Shown: one piece after another, positions 1 through 8,166 of the stretch | Layout of the letters: each line of letters begins with the position of its first letter | Position numbering within the stretch: position 1 is the stretch's first letter | Source of the DNA: Eggerthella sp. CAG:298 | GTDB taxonomy: Bacteria > Actinomycetota > Coriobacteriia > Coriobacteriales > Eggerthellaceae | Reading direction: 5' to 3' | DNA length: 39,374 bases | NCBI GenBank assembly: GCA_000435675.1 | Contig: FR895140.1 | Span: forward strand, 49,457-88,830 | Notes under the pieces: generated by a model | Seen by the model: only the letters and a program-made list of their open reading frames with translations | Database searches by the model: none | Told to the model about the DNA's origin: nothing | Made by a program: the position numbers and the translations under genes

Positions 1-1155
1 GGCAGGCGCAAGGCGGGCAGGAGCGGGGTGGTGAAGGCGCCCGCCCCCCAGCCGGTGAGCATCGTGAGCGAAGTGCCAGGTACCACGACCGATCCGGTCG
101 AGCGAGCGATGGAGCTTCTGCCGCTCGGCCCCGTGCTCTTCGTGGATACTGCGGGTATTGACGACGATGCCGAAGTGGTGGGGCAGTTGCGCGCTGAGAC
201 TACGCGCAAAGCGATGAAGGGCTGCGATCTGGCCTTGCTCGTGTATGAGCAGGGTAGGTGGGGAGAGGTGGAGCGCGATCTACTGGCGGATCTTGAGCGA
301 GAAGCGATCCCTGCAGTGGTCGTGGCGAACAAGATCGACCTTGCAGGCGAGGGGGCTGCGAACGATAGGGCTGCGAGCGATTTCGATCAAGCGGTGCGCG
401 TTTCGGCAAGTGAGCGCACGGGCATGGGCGAACTGCTCCAAGCGATCATCGATGCCGCCCCTGAAAGCCTGCTCGAGGATCCGCCGCTTGCGCGTGACCT
501 GGTCAATTCGGGAGATACGGTCGTGCTCGTCGTTCCGATCGACAAGGAAGCGCCCAAGGGTAGGCTCATCTTGCCGCAGGTGCAAACAGCCCGCGATCTG
601 CTCGATGGGGGAGCGCTGCCTTATTTGGTGCGCGATACCGAGCTGGCTGCCGCGCTTGCTTCGCTCAAAGAACCACCCGCGCTGGTCATCACCGATTCGC
701 AGGTGTTCCATCAGGTGGCCGAGATCGTTCCCGATGATGTTCCGCTCACGGGCTTTTCCGTGATCATGGCGCGCGCAAAGGGAGACATCCACGCGCAAGC
801 CGCGGCGCTTCAGGTGCTTGCGCAGTTGGGTGAAGACGCGCGCATTCTTATCGCTGAAGCGTGTACGCACCATCCGATCTCGGAGGATATCGGCACGGTA
901 AAGATCCCGCGCTTGTTGCGCAAGAACCTGGGCGAAGGCATCGCGATCGACCATGTTCAGGGCAAGGACTTTCCGAACGATCTTTCAAGTTACGATCTGG
1001 TGATCCATTGCGGAGCATGCATGTTCAGCAGACGCGCGATGCTCTCGCGTATCCAAGCGTGCGAACGTGCAGGCGTGCCCATCGCGAACTACGGTATGGT
1101 GTTGGCGCACTTCGCAGGCATCGCCAACCGCGCCCTCGCCTCCTTCTTGCTTTAA
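1..1155 (+). CDS. hydF: [FeFe]-hydrogenase maturation GTPase HydF (5' end cut by window)
   Basis: HydF is the GTP-dependent scaffold on which the 2Fe subcluster of [FeFe]-hydrogenase is built before transfer to the apo-hydrogenase. The reading frame is open from base 1, so the gene begins upstream; a GTG at 28 is only an internal codon. Visible GTPase motifs are PGTTTDPV (switch/G2), DTAGIDDD (G3) and NKID (G4). The C-terminal Fe-S binding motifs are present: CTHH (bases 862-873) and HCGAC (1006-1020), the HydF signature spacing. About 15-20 N-terminal residues appear to be missing compared with the family. The P-loop region (bases 1-50) aligns codon for codon with a normal GRRNAGKS-type loop but reads GRRKAGRSG, with many changes all to G or C; I think this is poor sequence at a contig end rather than a real loss. 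It implies that the organism makes an [FeFe]-hydrogenase encoded elsewhere. Confidence 0.95.
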   Translation, partial: GRRKAGRSGVVKAPAPQPVSIVSEVPGTTTDPVERAMELLPLGPVLFVDTAGIDDDAEVVGQLRAETTRKAMKGCDLALLVYEQGRWGEVERDLLADLEREAIPAVVVANKIDLAGEGAANDRAASDFDQAVRVSASERTGMGELLQAIIDAAPESLLEDPPLARDLVNSGDTVVLVVPIDKEAPKGRLILPQVQTARDLLDGGALPYLVRDTELAAALASLKEPPALVITDSQVFHQVAEIVPDDVPLTGFSVIMARAKGDIHAQAAALQVLAQLGEDARILIAEACTHHPISEDIGTVKIPRLLRKNLGEGIAIDHVQGKDFPNDLSSYDLVIHCGACMFSRRAMLSRIQACERAGVPIANYGMVLAHFAGIANRALASFLL

Positions 1156-1157
1156 GG

Positions 1158-1182
1158 TGACAAACTACCCGGTCGTTCGACA
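1158..1182 (+). repeat. Dispersed 25-bp intergenic repeat, copy 1
   Basis: This 25-bp sequence begins TGACAAACTACCCGGTCG and lies 2 bp after the hydF stop. The identical 25 bp occur inverted at 18024-18048 just after queF, and a copy with 3 differences occurs at 30685-30709 just after the TetR gene. It is an imperfect palindrome (8 of 11 positions can pair around the central C). Its placement after stop codons suggests a 3'-end hairpin or a REP-like repeat; no U tract follows it. Confidence 0.75.
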
Positions 1183-1315
1183 TCTATCTATATCAGCGAA
1201 TCGGGCGAGACACGAGGGTGACCCGCTTCCCTGTTCGCGCATCTGCTTCGCAGAGGCGCTCATGCGTCGCTGCTTCGCTCGGGTTTTATTAAATCGAATT
1301 TAGTCGGCGAAGAGT

Positions 1316-1346
1316 CACCTCGCTGCCTCACCCTTTTCGCTGATAC
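1316..1346 (+). repeat. CACCTCG-type 31-bp intergenic repeat, copy 1
   Basis: It reads CACCTCGCTGCCTCACCC followed by TTTTCGCTGATAC. The same 31-bp sequence with 5 differences is found on the minus strand at the very end of the window (39344-39374), and a degenerate copy sits at 1564-1593. The copies at 1316 and 1564 flank the inverted-repeat element in direct orientation. Confidence 0.75.
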
Positions 1347-1349
1347 AGA

Positions 1350-1577
1350 TAAGAGACTAGTCTTTCGGGGTTGTCGCTGCCATAAGGGGCGGAGCCTGTG
1401 GGGTGGTTGGACGACTCTGAGTCCGCACTCTTAATTCGTAATAGGTTGTCCGAAGGAGCGAAGTGCACGAGATAGCCTGCAAGATATTGCAGGCTATCGA
1501 GCAACGAAAGCGGGTCGACCCAACCACCTCTCAGGCGTAAGCCCCTTGTGGCAACGAGTGGGGAACCTCGTGTCTTA
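1350..1577. repeat. MITE-like element with ~58-bp imperfect terminal inverted repeats
   Basis: The left arm (1350-1410) and right arm (1520-1577) are imperfect inverted copies: both outer ends begin TAAGA-AC, and the inner ends are the exact pair GGTGGTTGG (1402-1410) and CCAACCACC (1520-1528), with AAGGGGC and GCCTG blocks matching between. Inside lies a perfect 12-bp stem with a GATA loop (1471-1498). The whole unit could fold into one large branched RNA. It carries no gene. It could be a non-autonomous mobile element or a structured RNA; the directly repeated sequences just outside both arms favour a mobile or recombining unit. A 29-bp piece of the right arm recurs at 5688-5716. Confidence 0.65.
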
Positions 1578-1593
1578 CCCTCTCCGCTGATCG
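1564..1593 (+). repeat. CACCTCG-type intergenic repeat, copy 2 (degenerate)
   Basis: It reads AACCTCGTGTCTTACCC followed by TCTCCGCTGATCG. The last 17 bases match the copy at the right end of the window exactly. It overlaps the outer part of the right arm of the inverted-repeat element. Confidence 0.6.
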
Positions 1594-1627
1594 AGTGTAA
1601 AACGATGCCTGCGAGGTGGCGGTGATT

Positions 1628-1633
1628 TATAAT
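1628..1633 (+). promoter_or_regulatory. Candidate -10 box for the M16C peptidase gene
   Basis: A perfect TATAAT lies 61 bp before the chosen start codon. No good -35 hexamer is visible 16-18 bp upstream. Confidence 0.4.
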
Positions 1634-1693
1634 CGAGTATGAGAAATGAAGGCGCGACGAAGGCGCACACCTGCGCAGTACGAAGGATGGAAG

Positions 1694-4591
1694 ATGGATC
1701 TTACTCCTGGAGCGAAAGCCTACGGCTTCACGGTTGAAACACACGAGAATCTGCCCGAGATCGACGGCACCGCAACCCTCATGCACCACGAAAGCGGCGC
1801 GCGCCTGCTCTATCTGGCAAACGATGACAACGACAAAGCCTTCTCCATTGGCTTCAAGACCCCACCGGTGAACGATACGGGCGTCTTTCACATCTTGGAG
1901 CATTCGGTGTTGTGCGGTTCGGACAAGTTCCCGGTGAAGGAACCGTTCGTGAATCTGCTCAAGAGCTCGATGCAAACATTCTTGAACGCCATGACCTTCG
2001 CAGACAAGACGGTCTATCCCGTTTCGAGCACGAACGAGAAAGACCTGATGAACCTTATGGATGTCTATCTCGATGCGGTGCTGCATCCTGCCATCTACAA
2101 GCGCAAAGAGATCTTCGAACAGGAGGGTTGGCATTACGAGCTCGAGAACACAGACGCGCCGCTCACGTATAACGGCGTGGTGTTCAACGAGATGAAAGGC
2201 GTCATGTCCGACCCCGACAACGTGCTCTTCGATGCGCTCCAAGCGGCGCTCTTTCCCGATACCGCCTATCGTTTCGAGTCGGGCGGCCTGCCGAGCGCGA
2301 TCCCGAACCTCACCTACGAGGATTTCCTCGACAATCACGCGCGCCACTATCAGCTGAACAACAGCTACATCACGCTCTATGGAAACCTCGACATCGACAA
2401 GATGCTCGGCTTCTTGGACGCGAACTATCTCTCTGCGAACAAAGCGCCACAACCTGCAGGCGCACCGAACCCGCTTGTGATCCAAGACCCTGTTGAAGCG
2501 CTCGATGTGGTGGTCGAGATGAACACTTCGCCCGAAAACGCATGCGCGGCTCTCGGCTATGTGGTCGGTACGGCGGCAGACAACGAGCGCATCATCGCTG
2601 TCGACATCCTCATGGATGCCCTCATGGGCTCGAACGAAGCACCGCTGAAGAAGGCGCTGCTCGAGGCAGGGTTCGCGGGTGATGTGTTCGACTACATGAA
2701 CAAATCGATCCTGCAGCCCTTCGTTCTGATCGAAGCGAAAGGCATTGAGGCTCAAAAAGCGCACGTATTCAAGGAATGCCTCGAGCGCGAAGTGCGCAAG
2801 CTCGTGGAGCGTGGCATCGGCAAGCAGCTGATCGAAGGAGCGATCGCGCATGCGGAATTCGTGATGCGCGAAGGCGATTTCGGCACATCAACGGGCGTGA
2901 TCCTGGCGGTGAATGCGCTTTCTGCCTGGCTCTACGATGATGCCCAGGCCATAGACCCGCTGCGCTACGAAACCACGTTCGCCATGCTGCGCGAGAAGCT
3001 CGAGACCGACTACTTCGAGAAGTTGCTCGCAGAGGTGGTGCTCGAGAACGACCATCGCGCCTTCGTTGAAGTGGTGCCCACCGCCAAGGAGTCGAGCGAG
3101 GAGGCAGAGCGCCTTGCTGCCATCAAGCAGACGCTCGGCACCGCACAGCTCGAGGCTATCATGACCGAGGCCGAGGAACTTCACCGCATTCAGATGGAGC
3201 CCGACAGCCCCGAAGCGCTCGCCACGCTTCCGCTGCTCGAGCTCTCCGACATCGCTGAGACGCCTGCGGAGCCAGATTGGCACTTCGAGGCAGGCACGCC
3301 GTTGCCCAGTATTATCCATGAAGTGCCCACGCATGGCATCGACTATCTGTCCTACTACTTCTCGCTCGATCACGTTACGTATGGCGAACTGCCCTACGTC
3401 ACGCTGCTCGCGAACTTGCTCGGCAAGCTCGATACCGAACACTACACCGCTTCCGAGATCGATACGCTCTCGCAGCTCTACCTGGGACGTTTGCGTTTTT
3501 CCGCCACCACCTATGAGAACGATACGCTTGCTCAAGGCATCGCGCCGAAATTCATCGTTTCCGCAAGCGTGCTGTCGAAGAATCTCGACCATGCCATCAT
3601 GTTGCCGAAAGAGATCTGGGCGCACACGCGCTTCAACGATCCCGAGCGCATCAAGACCATCTTGCAACAGCAGCGCATTTCTATGGAGCAGAATTTCCAG
3701 GCCATGGGCCACACGAGCGCGCTGGCGCGTGTTGCCGCCGGCCTTACACCCGCGGGCAAGCTGCTCGATCAGCTCGCTGGCATCGATTTCTATCAGTTCC
3801 TGTGCGATCTGCTCGCGCATTTCGACGAACGTGCGGAGGGCCTCATCGAGAAGCTCGAAGCGGTGGCGAAGCGCGTGTTCACCGACGATGTGGTCCTGAG
3901 CTTCACCGGTGCGCAAGAAGACCTGGTGCGCGTGTGGGAAGCGGGCGGGACCTTCGATCTTGAAGAGGGGTTTGCTGGTTGCGAACGAACGCTCGTTGTC
4001 CCGGATCCGGTGGCGCAAAACGAAGCCTTTATCGTGCCGAGCGATGTTTGCTATGTGGGCGCAGGCACGAATCGCACGGCGATCGAGGCGCTTCCCTTCG
4101 ACGGGACGACCAATATCGTCACGCGCGTGCTCTCGTACGACTATCTCTGGAACGAGGTGCGCGTGAAGGGCGGCGCGTATGGTGCGGGCTTCAAGGCGAC
4201 GCGTACGGGCACGGTCATGTTCTATTCGTTCCGCGATCCGAATCTCGATCATACGGTGGAAGTCTATAACGGCTCTGGTGCATGGCTTGCCGCTTTCGAT
4301 CCCAGCGAAGCGGAACTGCGCGGTTATATCATCAGTGCGGTTGCAGGCTACGATGCTCCGCTCAAGCCGCGTGCTCTCGCGCAGCGCCAGGATAACCACT
4401 ATTTCGCCAGCTTACCAGCGGATTATCGTGCGCGCTTGCGTGCCGAGATGCTCTCGACCACCATCGAAGATCTTCGTGCGCGCGGCACGGCGCTCGAAGG
4501 TTTGAAGGAGCATGAGGTCGTTTGCATCTTCGGTGGCAAGGAACAGATCGAGGCATCTGATCTTGATTTGAAGATCACAACGCTATACTAG
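1694..4591 (+). CDS. M16C-family zinc metallopeptidase (presequence-protease-like)
   Basis: A 965-residue insulinase-superfamily peptidase that degrades unfolded peptides within a closed chamber. The inverted zinc motif HILEH (H66, E69, H70) and a distal ligand E166 in FNEMKG, 96 residues later, match the PreP/Cym1 branch, as does the length (family about 970). The N-terminal peptidase half and the C-terminal inactive half are both present, so the protein is a full-length single chain. There is no signal peptide, so it probably acts in the cytoplasm. I place the start at 1694 (AAGGA at 1683-1687, six bases before ATG) rather than at an in-frame ATG at 1646 that lacks a ribosome binding site; family members also begin with a MxLTPG-like stretch. 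The gene stands alone with about 150 bp on its 3' side. The physiological substrate is unknown. Confidence 0.93.
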   Translation: MDLTPGAKAYGFTVETHENLPEIDGTATLMHHESGARLLYLANDDNDKAFSIGFKTPPVNDTGVFHILEHSVLCGSDKFPVKEPFVNLLKSSMQTFLNAMTFADKTVYPVSSTNEKDLMNLMDVYLDAVLHPAIYKRKEIFEQEGWHYELENTDAPLTYNGVVFNEMKGVMSDPDNVLFDALQAALFPDTAYRFESGGLPSAIPNLTYEDFLDNHARHYQLNNSYITLYGNLDIDKMLGFLDANYLSANKAPQPAGAPNPLVIQDPVEALDVVVEMNTSPENACAALGYVVGTAADNERIIAVDILMDALMGSNEAPLKKALLEAGFAGDVFDYMNKSILQPFVLIEAKGIEAQKAHVFKECLEREVRKLVERGIGKQLIEGAIAHAEFVMREGDFGTSTGVILAVNALSAWLYDDAQAIDPLRYETTFAMLREKLETDYFEKLLAEVVLENDHRAFVEVVPTAKESSEEAERLAAIKQTLGTAQLEAIMTEAEELHRIQMEPDSPEALATLPLLELSDIAETPAEPDWHFEAGTPLPSIIHEVPTHGIDYLSYYFSLDHVTYGELPYVTLLANLLGKLDTEHYTASEIDTLSQLYLGRLRFSATTYENDTLAQGIAPKFIVSASVLSKNLDHAIMLPKEIWAHTRFNDPERIKTILQQQRISMEQNFQAMGHTSALARVAAGLTPAGKLLDQLAGIDFYQFLCDLLAHFDERAEGLIEKLEAVAKRVFTDDVVLSFTGAQEDLVRVWEAGGTFDLEEGFAGCERTLVVPDPVAQNEAFIVPSDVCYVGAGTNRTAIEALPFDGTTNIVTRVLSYDYLWNEVRVKGGAYGAGFKATRTGTVMFYSFRDPNLDHTVEVYNGSGAWLAAFDPSEAELRGYIISAVAGYDAPLKPRALAQRQDNHYFASLPADYRARLRAEMLSTTIEDLRARGTALEGLKEHEVVCIFGGKEQIEASDLDLKITTLY

Positions 4592-4712
4592 AGAAACCTC
4601 TTCACAGCCGCGCGCTATCGAGCGCAGCTCGTTCGGGAAAGAGCGGCGGCGTTCTCGCGATGCCGGGTGAAGAAACAGCTTGTTGACGAAAGCCTGTAAG
4701 CCGCATTTCTGC

Positions 4713-4718
4713 TATAAG
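4713..4718 (+). promoter_or_regulatory. Extended -10 promoter (TGC-TATAAG)
   Basis: TATAAG is preceded by TGC, an extended -10 pattern. A TTGACG at 4683-4688 is 24 bp upstream, too far for a standard -35. It lies 29 bp before the start of the next gene. Confidence 0.45.
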
Positions 4719-4746
4719 CTTGTGGGCAGATGATAAGGAGATTGAA

Positions 4747-5619
4747 ATGAACACTCTTGCGCAAAATCAAAAGGTCGTCAAAGGCCTGAGCATTGCCGCG
4801 ATCGTGATTTCGGCGCTGGCGATCGTTTTTAGCCTAGTGATGGTCTTCACGGCTTCGGCCACGCTCGCTTATGTGAGCGAGACTATTGAAGAGTACTCGA
4901 GCTTGAGTAGCTATTATTCTAGTTACTACTATGGCTATGTTGATCCCGACGAACTTGCTGCGATGTCGTTTGCTGCGACCGCCATGGTCGCGCTCGCGGT
5001 CTTCGCGGTCATTTCTGGTGGCTTCCAGCTCTTCGTGTCGATCTTTATCTTCCTGAAGCATAAGGACACGACGAAGCTCAAGACGCTCTTCGTGCTTGCG
5101 ATCATCGCAGCTGTTGCAAGCTTGGTCGTGGGTGGCATCGTGAATATCGTGCTCTTCGTGCTCATGGCGGTGTTCATCTACAAGATGCGTAAGGCTATCG
5201 CGCCTGCTCCTGCGGTGATGAACGTAGCTGCTGCGCCTGCTCCAACTCCAGCAGCGGCGGCTCCTGCAGCTGCAGCAGCCGCGCCAGTAGCGGCGACCCC
5301 TGCTCCTGCAACCGCTACGCCCATCCCGCCAGCACCTCCCACTCCTGCTCCTGCACCTGCACCCGCCGAAGCGGTTGCGCCGAGTGTTCCTGTTGAAACG
5401 ATGCAGGCGGTCGAGGCAGAGCTCGACGCTGAGCTGACCGAAGCTATCGCTGAAGAAACCGCCGAAGTTGCAGCTGCTGAAGCACTGGGTAGTGCAGCAG
5501 CGGATCGCGCTGTCGATCAAGCAGTCAACGGCGCAAAAGCAGGCGAAGTTGACGTGGTTGAAGAGGTTGTCGCCACCGAAGCGATCAACGAGGTCACCAA
5601 CGACAAGAAGAGCGAATAG
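4747..5619 (+). CDS. Membrane protein with Ala/Pro-rich linker and acidic tail, function unknown
   Basis: A 290-residue protein whose start at 4747 is set by AAGGAG six bases upstream; an in-frame TTG at 4720 has no such site. The first 150 residues hold about three to four hydrophobic segments (around residues 13-37, 72-105 and 112-145), with a Tyr/Ser-rich loop (SSYYSSYYYGY) between the first two. Then come about 60 residues of Ala-Pro repeats and a Glu/Ala-rich tail ending in a charged sequence. This is a common layout for small actinobacterial membrane proteins with a flexible cytoplasmic arm, but I recognise no named family and assign no function. It is a single-gene unit with its own promoter and a strong terminator. 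Confidence 0.8.
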   Translation: MNTLAQNQKVVKGLSIAAIVISALAIVFSLVMVFTASATLAYVSETIEEYSSLSSYYSSYYYGYVDPDELAAMSFAATAMVALAVFAVISGGFQLFVSIFIFLKHKDTTKLKTLFVLAIIAAVASLVVGGIVNIVLFVLMAVFIYKMRKAIAPAPAVMNVAAAPAPTPAAAAPAAAAAAPVAATPAPATATPIPPAPPTPAPAPAPAEAVAPSVPVETMQAVEAELDAELTEAIAEETAEVAAAEALGSAAADRAVDQAVNGAKAGEVDVVEEVVATEAINEVTNDKKSE

Positions 5620-5644
5620 CTCTATAAGCTACAGAAGCTTACAA

Positions 5645-5672
5645 GGCCAGCGGAATCCCGCTGGCCTTTTCT
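5645..5672 (+). terminator. Rho-independent terminator
   Basis: A perfect 9-bp GC-rich stem (GGCCAGCGG / CCGCTGGCC, loop AATC) is followed directly by TTTTCTTTTC. It ends the transcript of the membrane-protein gene 25 bp upstream. Confidence 0.93.
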
Positions 5673-5687
5673 TTTCTCTGACCGCCC

Positions 5688-5716
5688 CTCAGGCGTAAGC
5701 CCCTTGTGGCAACGAG
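5688..5716 (+). repeat. 29-bp solo copy of the right arm of the 1350-1577 element
   Basis: CTCAGGCGTAAGCCCC followed by TTGTGGCAACGAG is identical to 1530-1558. It contains a GGC-GTAA-GCC mini-hairpin and a CTTG/CGAG mini-stem. It lies between a terminator and the promoter region of ddh and has no opposite arm nearby. Confidence 0.8.
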
Positions 5717-5790
5717 CAAGGAAAGCAGGTGGGCTTCGTTCACCATTTTCCGTTTACGAAGCGAAAGAATCGATCGTAGGTAAAACGCTC

Positions 5791-5796
5791 TATACT
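5791..5796 (+). promoter_or_regulatory. Candidate -10 box for ddh
   Basis: TATACT lies 34 bp before the ddh ATG. No clear -35 box is visible at the expected distance. Confidence 0.35.
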
Positions 5797-5830
5797 AGTA
5801 GCGACAAAAACCGCAAGAGGGAAGGCGAAC

Positions 5831-6820
5831 ATGATGAAAACGCGCATCGGTATTCTGGGATACGGAAACTTGGGCAAAGGTGTTGAGCTGGCCGCTCGTC
5901 AAAATGACGACATCGAGCTGGTCGCCATCTTCTCGCGTCGCGACCCAAGCACCATCACTCCGCTCACCGCTGGCGTTCCCATCTTCTCGGTTGACGATAT
6001 CGAAGCCCATACGAACGATATCGACGTGCTCGTGCTGGGTGGTGGTTCCGCGACCGATCTGCCCGAGCAGACGCCGAAATACGCCAAGCTCTTCAACGTG
6101 GTCGACTCGTTCGACACGCACGCGAACATCCCGCAGCACTTCGCAGCAGTCGATGCAGCAGCGAAAGAAGCAGGCAAGATCGGCATCATCTCGGTAGGCT
6201 GGGACCCCGGCATGTTCTCGGTCGCACGCCTCTACGCGAATTGCATTCTGCCCGAAGGCGCGGATTACACGTTCTGGGGTCGTGGCGTTTCTCAGGGCCA
6301 TTCGGATGCGATCCGTCGCGTGCCGGGCGTGCTCGATGCGCGCCAGTATACGGTGCCGGTCCAAAGCGCGCTCGACGCGGTGCGCAGCGGCGCGAACCCT
6401 GAGCTCACCACGCGCGAGAAGCACACGCGCGAATGCTTCGTAGTCGCTGAAGAAGGTGCCGATCTGGCCGCCATCGAAAAGGCCATCGTCGAGATGCCGA
6501 ACTACTTCGCCGATTACGACACCACGGTCACCTTCATCACGCAAGAGGAGCTCGATCGCGATCATAAGGGCATTCCGCATGGCGGCTCGGTCATCCGCAC
6601 GGGCGCAACGGGTGCGAACAAAGAGAACAAGCACGTGATCGAATTCTCCCTTACGCTCGATTCCAACCCTGAATTCACGGGCAGCGTGCTCGTGGCCTGC
6701 GCACGCGCAGCGCATCGCATGAGCGAAGAGGGTATGACCGGCTGCAAGACCATCTTCGACATCCCGCCAGCATATCTGAGCGCACACTCAGGTGAAGAGC
6801 TGCGCGCACACATGCTCTAG
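5831..6820 (+). CDS. ddh: meso-diaminopimelate D-dehydrogenase
   Basis: This NADP-dependent enzyme (EC 1.4.1.16) makes meso-2,6-diaminopimelate directly from tetrahydrodipicolinate, ammonia and NADPH, bypassing the acylated branches of lysine and cell-wall precursor synthesis. The N-terminal Rossmann signature is GILGYGNLGKG, followed by FSRRDP at the end of the second strand, as expected for NADP binding. Later blocks typical of the family include VDSFDTHANIP, SVGWDPGMFS, FWGRGVSQGHSDAIRR and HGGSVIRTG. The length of 329 residues fits the family (about 320-330). A GAGGGAAGG ribosome site sits before two adjacent ATGs (5831 and 5834); either may be used. It has its own candidate promoter. The exporter gene downstream starts 63 bp later and may be co-transcribed. 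Confidence 0.95.
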   Translation: MMKTRIGILGYGNLGKGVELAARQNDDIELVAIFSRRDPSTITPLTAGVPIFSVDDIEAHTNDIDVLVLGGGSATDLPEQTPKYAKLFNVVDSFDTHANIPQHFAAVDAAAKEAGKIGIISVGWDPGMFSVARLYANCILPEGADYTFWGRGVSQGHSDAIRRVPGVLDARQYTVPVQSALDAVRSGANPELTTREKHTRECFVVAEEGADLAAIEKAIVEMPNYFADYDTTVTFITQEELDRDHKGIPHGGSVIRTGATGANKENKHVIEFSLTLDSNPEFTGSVLVACARAAHRMSEEGMTGCKTIFDIPPAYLSAHSGEELRAHML

Positions 6821-6836
6821 TCTTTCCCAAAAGCAG

Positions 6837-6864
6837 CTCAGGCGCGCTCGATGCGCCCGCTGAG
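6837..6864 (+). other. Hairpin between ddh and the exporter gene
   Basis: CTCAG and CTGAG close a stem that continues with GCGC/GCGC, around a GCTCGAT loop with a CCG bulge. No U tract follows, so it is more likely a processing or attenuation hairpin than a terminator. Confidence 0.4.
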
Positions 6865-6883
6865 GGGCAGCTAAGGTTCATCG

Positions 6884-7990
6884 ATGATCTTTCTCGAAAA
6901 GGTAAAGCTCTACATTCCTGGCATTCTCGTTTGCGCGGCCATCGCGCTTGGCTGCACCTTTCTCGGCCTGGCGTTTCCGCTGATCGGCGGCCCGGTCTTC
7001 GGCATCTTGGCAGGCATGGCCATCGCGCTCGTGTGGAAGCGTCGCGATCGCACGAGCCAAGGCATCACCTTCACCTCGAAGAAGATCCTGCAGTACGCGG
7101 TCATCCTGCTAGGGTTCGGCCTGAACCTGGCCGAGGTGGTGCGCGTGGGCGCGCAATCGCTGCCCGTGATCGTCTCCACCATCGCCACAGCGCTCATCGT
7201 GGCCTTCGTGCTCTGCAAAGCGCTCCACATTCCCGAGCGCATCGCAACGCTGGTGGGCGTAGGCTCTTCCATCTGCGGCGGCTCGGCTATCGCAGCAACG
7301 GCGCCGGTCATCAAGGCGCGCGATGAAGAGGTCGCGCAGGCCATCTCGGTCATCTTCCTGTTCAACGTGATCGCCGCGCTCGTGTTCCCTACGCTCGGTA
7401 GCGTGCTGGGGCTCTCCAACGAAGGCTTCGCGCTCTTCGCAGGCACCGCGGTGAACGACACCTCTTCGGTCACCGCTGCGGCGGCGGCCTGGGATGGCAT
7501 GCACCCAGGCGCGAACACGCTCGATCAGGCGACCATCGTGAAGCTCACGCGAACGCTCGCCATCATCCCGATCACCTTCGTGCTGGCGCTCTGGGGTGCG
7601 CACAAGGTGAAGAAGGCACATAAGCAAAAGCGTGCCGAGCTGGCAGCTGCTCATGAGGATCGCGCCGCTGAGCTGGAAGGCGAAGTGCACGAACTCCACA
7701 ACGAAGGCTTCAGCCTGAAACGCTCGTTTCCGCTGTTCATCCTCTACTTCTTGCTTGCTTCGCTCATCACCACCATCGCGCTTGGTTGCGGCGTATCGAC
7801 AGAGGCGTTCGCGCCCATAAAGACGCTCTCGAAATTCTTCATCACCATGGCGATGGTCGCGATCGGTCTCAACACCAATCTGGTGAAGCTGGTGAAATCA
7901 GGCGGCAAGCCTATCTTCCTCGGTTTCTGCTGCTGCCTTGCTATTGCGGGCGTGAGCCTGGGGATGCAGTACATGCTCGGTCTCTGGTAG
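6884..7990 (+). CDS. YeiH-family putative anion/sulfate exporter
   Basis: A 368-residue polytopic membrane protein of the YeiH/UPF0324 (PSE) family. Recognisable blocks are SKKILQYAVILLGFGLNL near the N terminus, the glycine-rich re-entrant motif VGVGSSICGGSAIAATAPVI around residues 122-143, the FAGTAVNDTSSV motif around 186-197, and a last hydrophobic half with MVAIGLNTNL. About ten membrane segments are expected, with a charged, Glu-rich cytoplasmic loop (around residues 245-275). Members have been linked to export of sulfite, taurine-derived or other small anions, but substrates are not firmly known. TAAGG precedes the ATG. It lies 63 bp after ddh. Confidence 0.85.
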   Translation: MIFLEKVKLYIPGILVCAAIALGCTFLGLAFPLIGGPVFGILAGMAIALVWKRRDRTSQGITFTSKKILQYAVILLGFGLNLAEVVRVGAQSLPVIVSTIATALIVAFVLCKALHIPERIATLVGVGSSICGGSAIAATAPVIKARDEEVAQAISVIFLFNVIAALVFPTLGSVLGLSNEGFALFAGTAVNDTSSVTAAAAAWDGMHPGANTLDQATIVKLTRTLAIIPITFVLALWGAHKVKKAHKQKRAELAAAHEDRAAELEGEVHELHNEGFSLKRSFPLFILYFLLASLITTIALGCGVSTEAFAPIKTLSKFFITMAMVAIGLNTNLVKLVKSGGKPIFLGFCCCLAIAGVSLGMQYMLGLW

Positions 7991-8065
7991 TCGCACGGTC
8001 GTACTGGTAACTTGGGGCTTTTGACGTTTGCTTTTTGTTTTTGACCGCTGGCTTCGGCGTGCAAA

Positions 8066-8113
8066 CCCGTGAGCAAACCCGCGAACAAGCCCGTGAACAA
8101 ACCTGCGAACATC
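8066..8113. repeat. Four tandem 12-bp repeats
   Basis: Units CCCGTGAGCAAA, CCCGCGAACAAG, CCCGTGAACAAA and CCTGCGAACATC follow one another without gaps in the spacer between the exporter gene and nadA. Read on the minus strand they would encode a repeating four-residue FxGL pattern, but that frame has no ribosome binding site and overlaps the exporter gene. Confidence 0.8.
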
Positions 8114-8166
8114 CCGCGAAGAAGACGCGCTGAACAAGGCGCCTGAACTCCTTTCATAGCCTTGGC

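Larger units (their letters stand above)
1156..1693. other. 538-bp gene-free region rich in repeats
   Basis: I see no convincing gene here. The region contains, in order, the 25-bp dispersed repeat (1158-1182), a hairpin with 8 pairs, one mismatch and a CTTCG loop (1237-1259), a T-rich stretch after GCTCGGG that could end hydF transcription (about 1280-1290), the CACCTCG-type repeat (1316-1346), the inverted-repeat element (1350-1577), a second degenerate copy of the CACCTCG-type repeat (1564-1593), and a candidate promoter for the peptidase gene. A long frame running leftward from 2851 through this region is the shadow of the peptidase gene and has no family-like sequence. Confidence 0.7.

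Noticed and set aside
1328..4399. Two long minus-strand frames opposite the M16C peptidase gene
   Set aside because: They lie exactly opposite a conserved gene, are rich in Arg/His/Val as expected for antisense of GC-rich codons, and have no family-like motifs or ribosome sites.
4683..4718. Standard sigma-70 promoter TTGACG...TATAAG
   Set aside because: The 24-bp spacing is too long; only the extended -10 is kept. The same reasoning applies to TTGACG at 15480.
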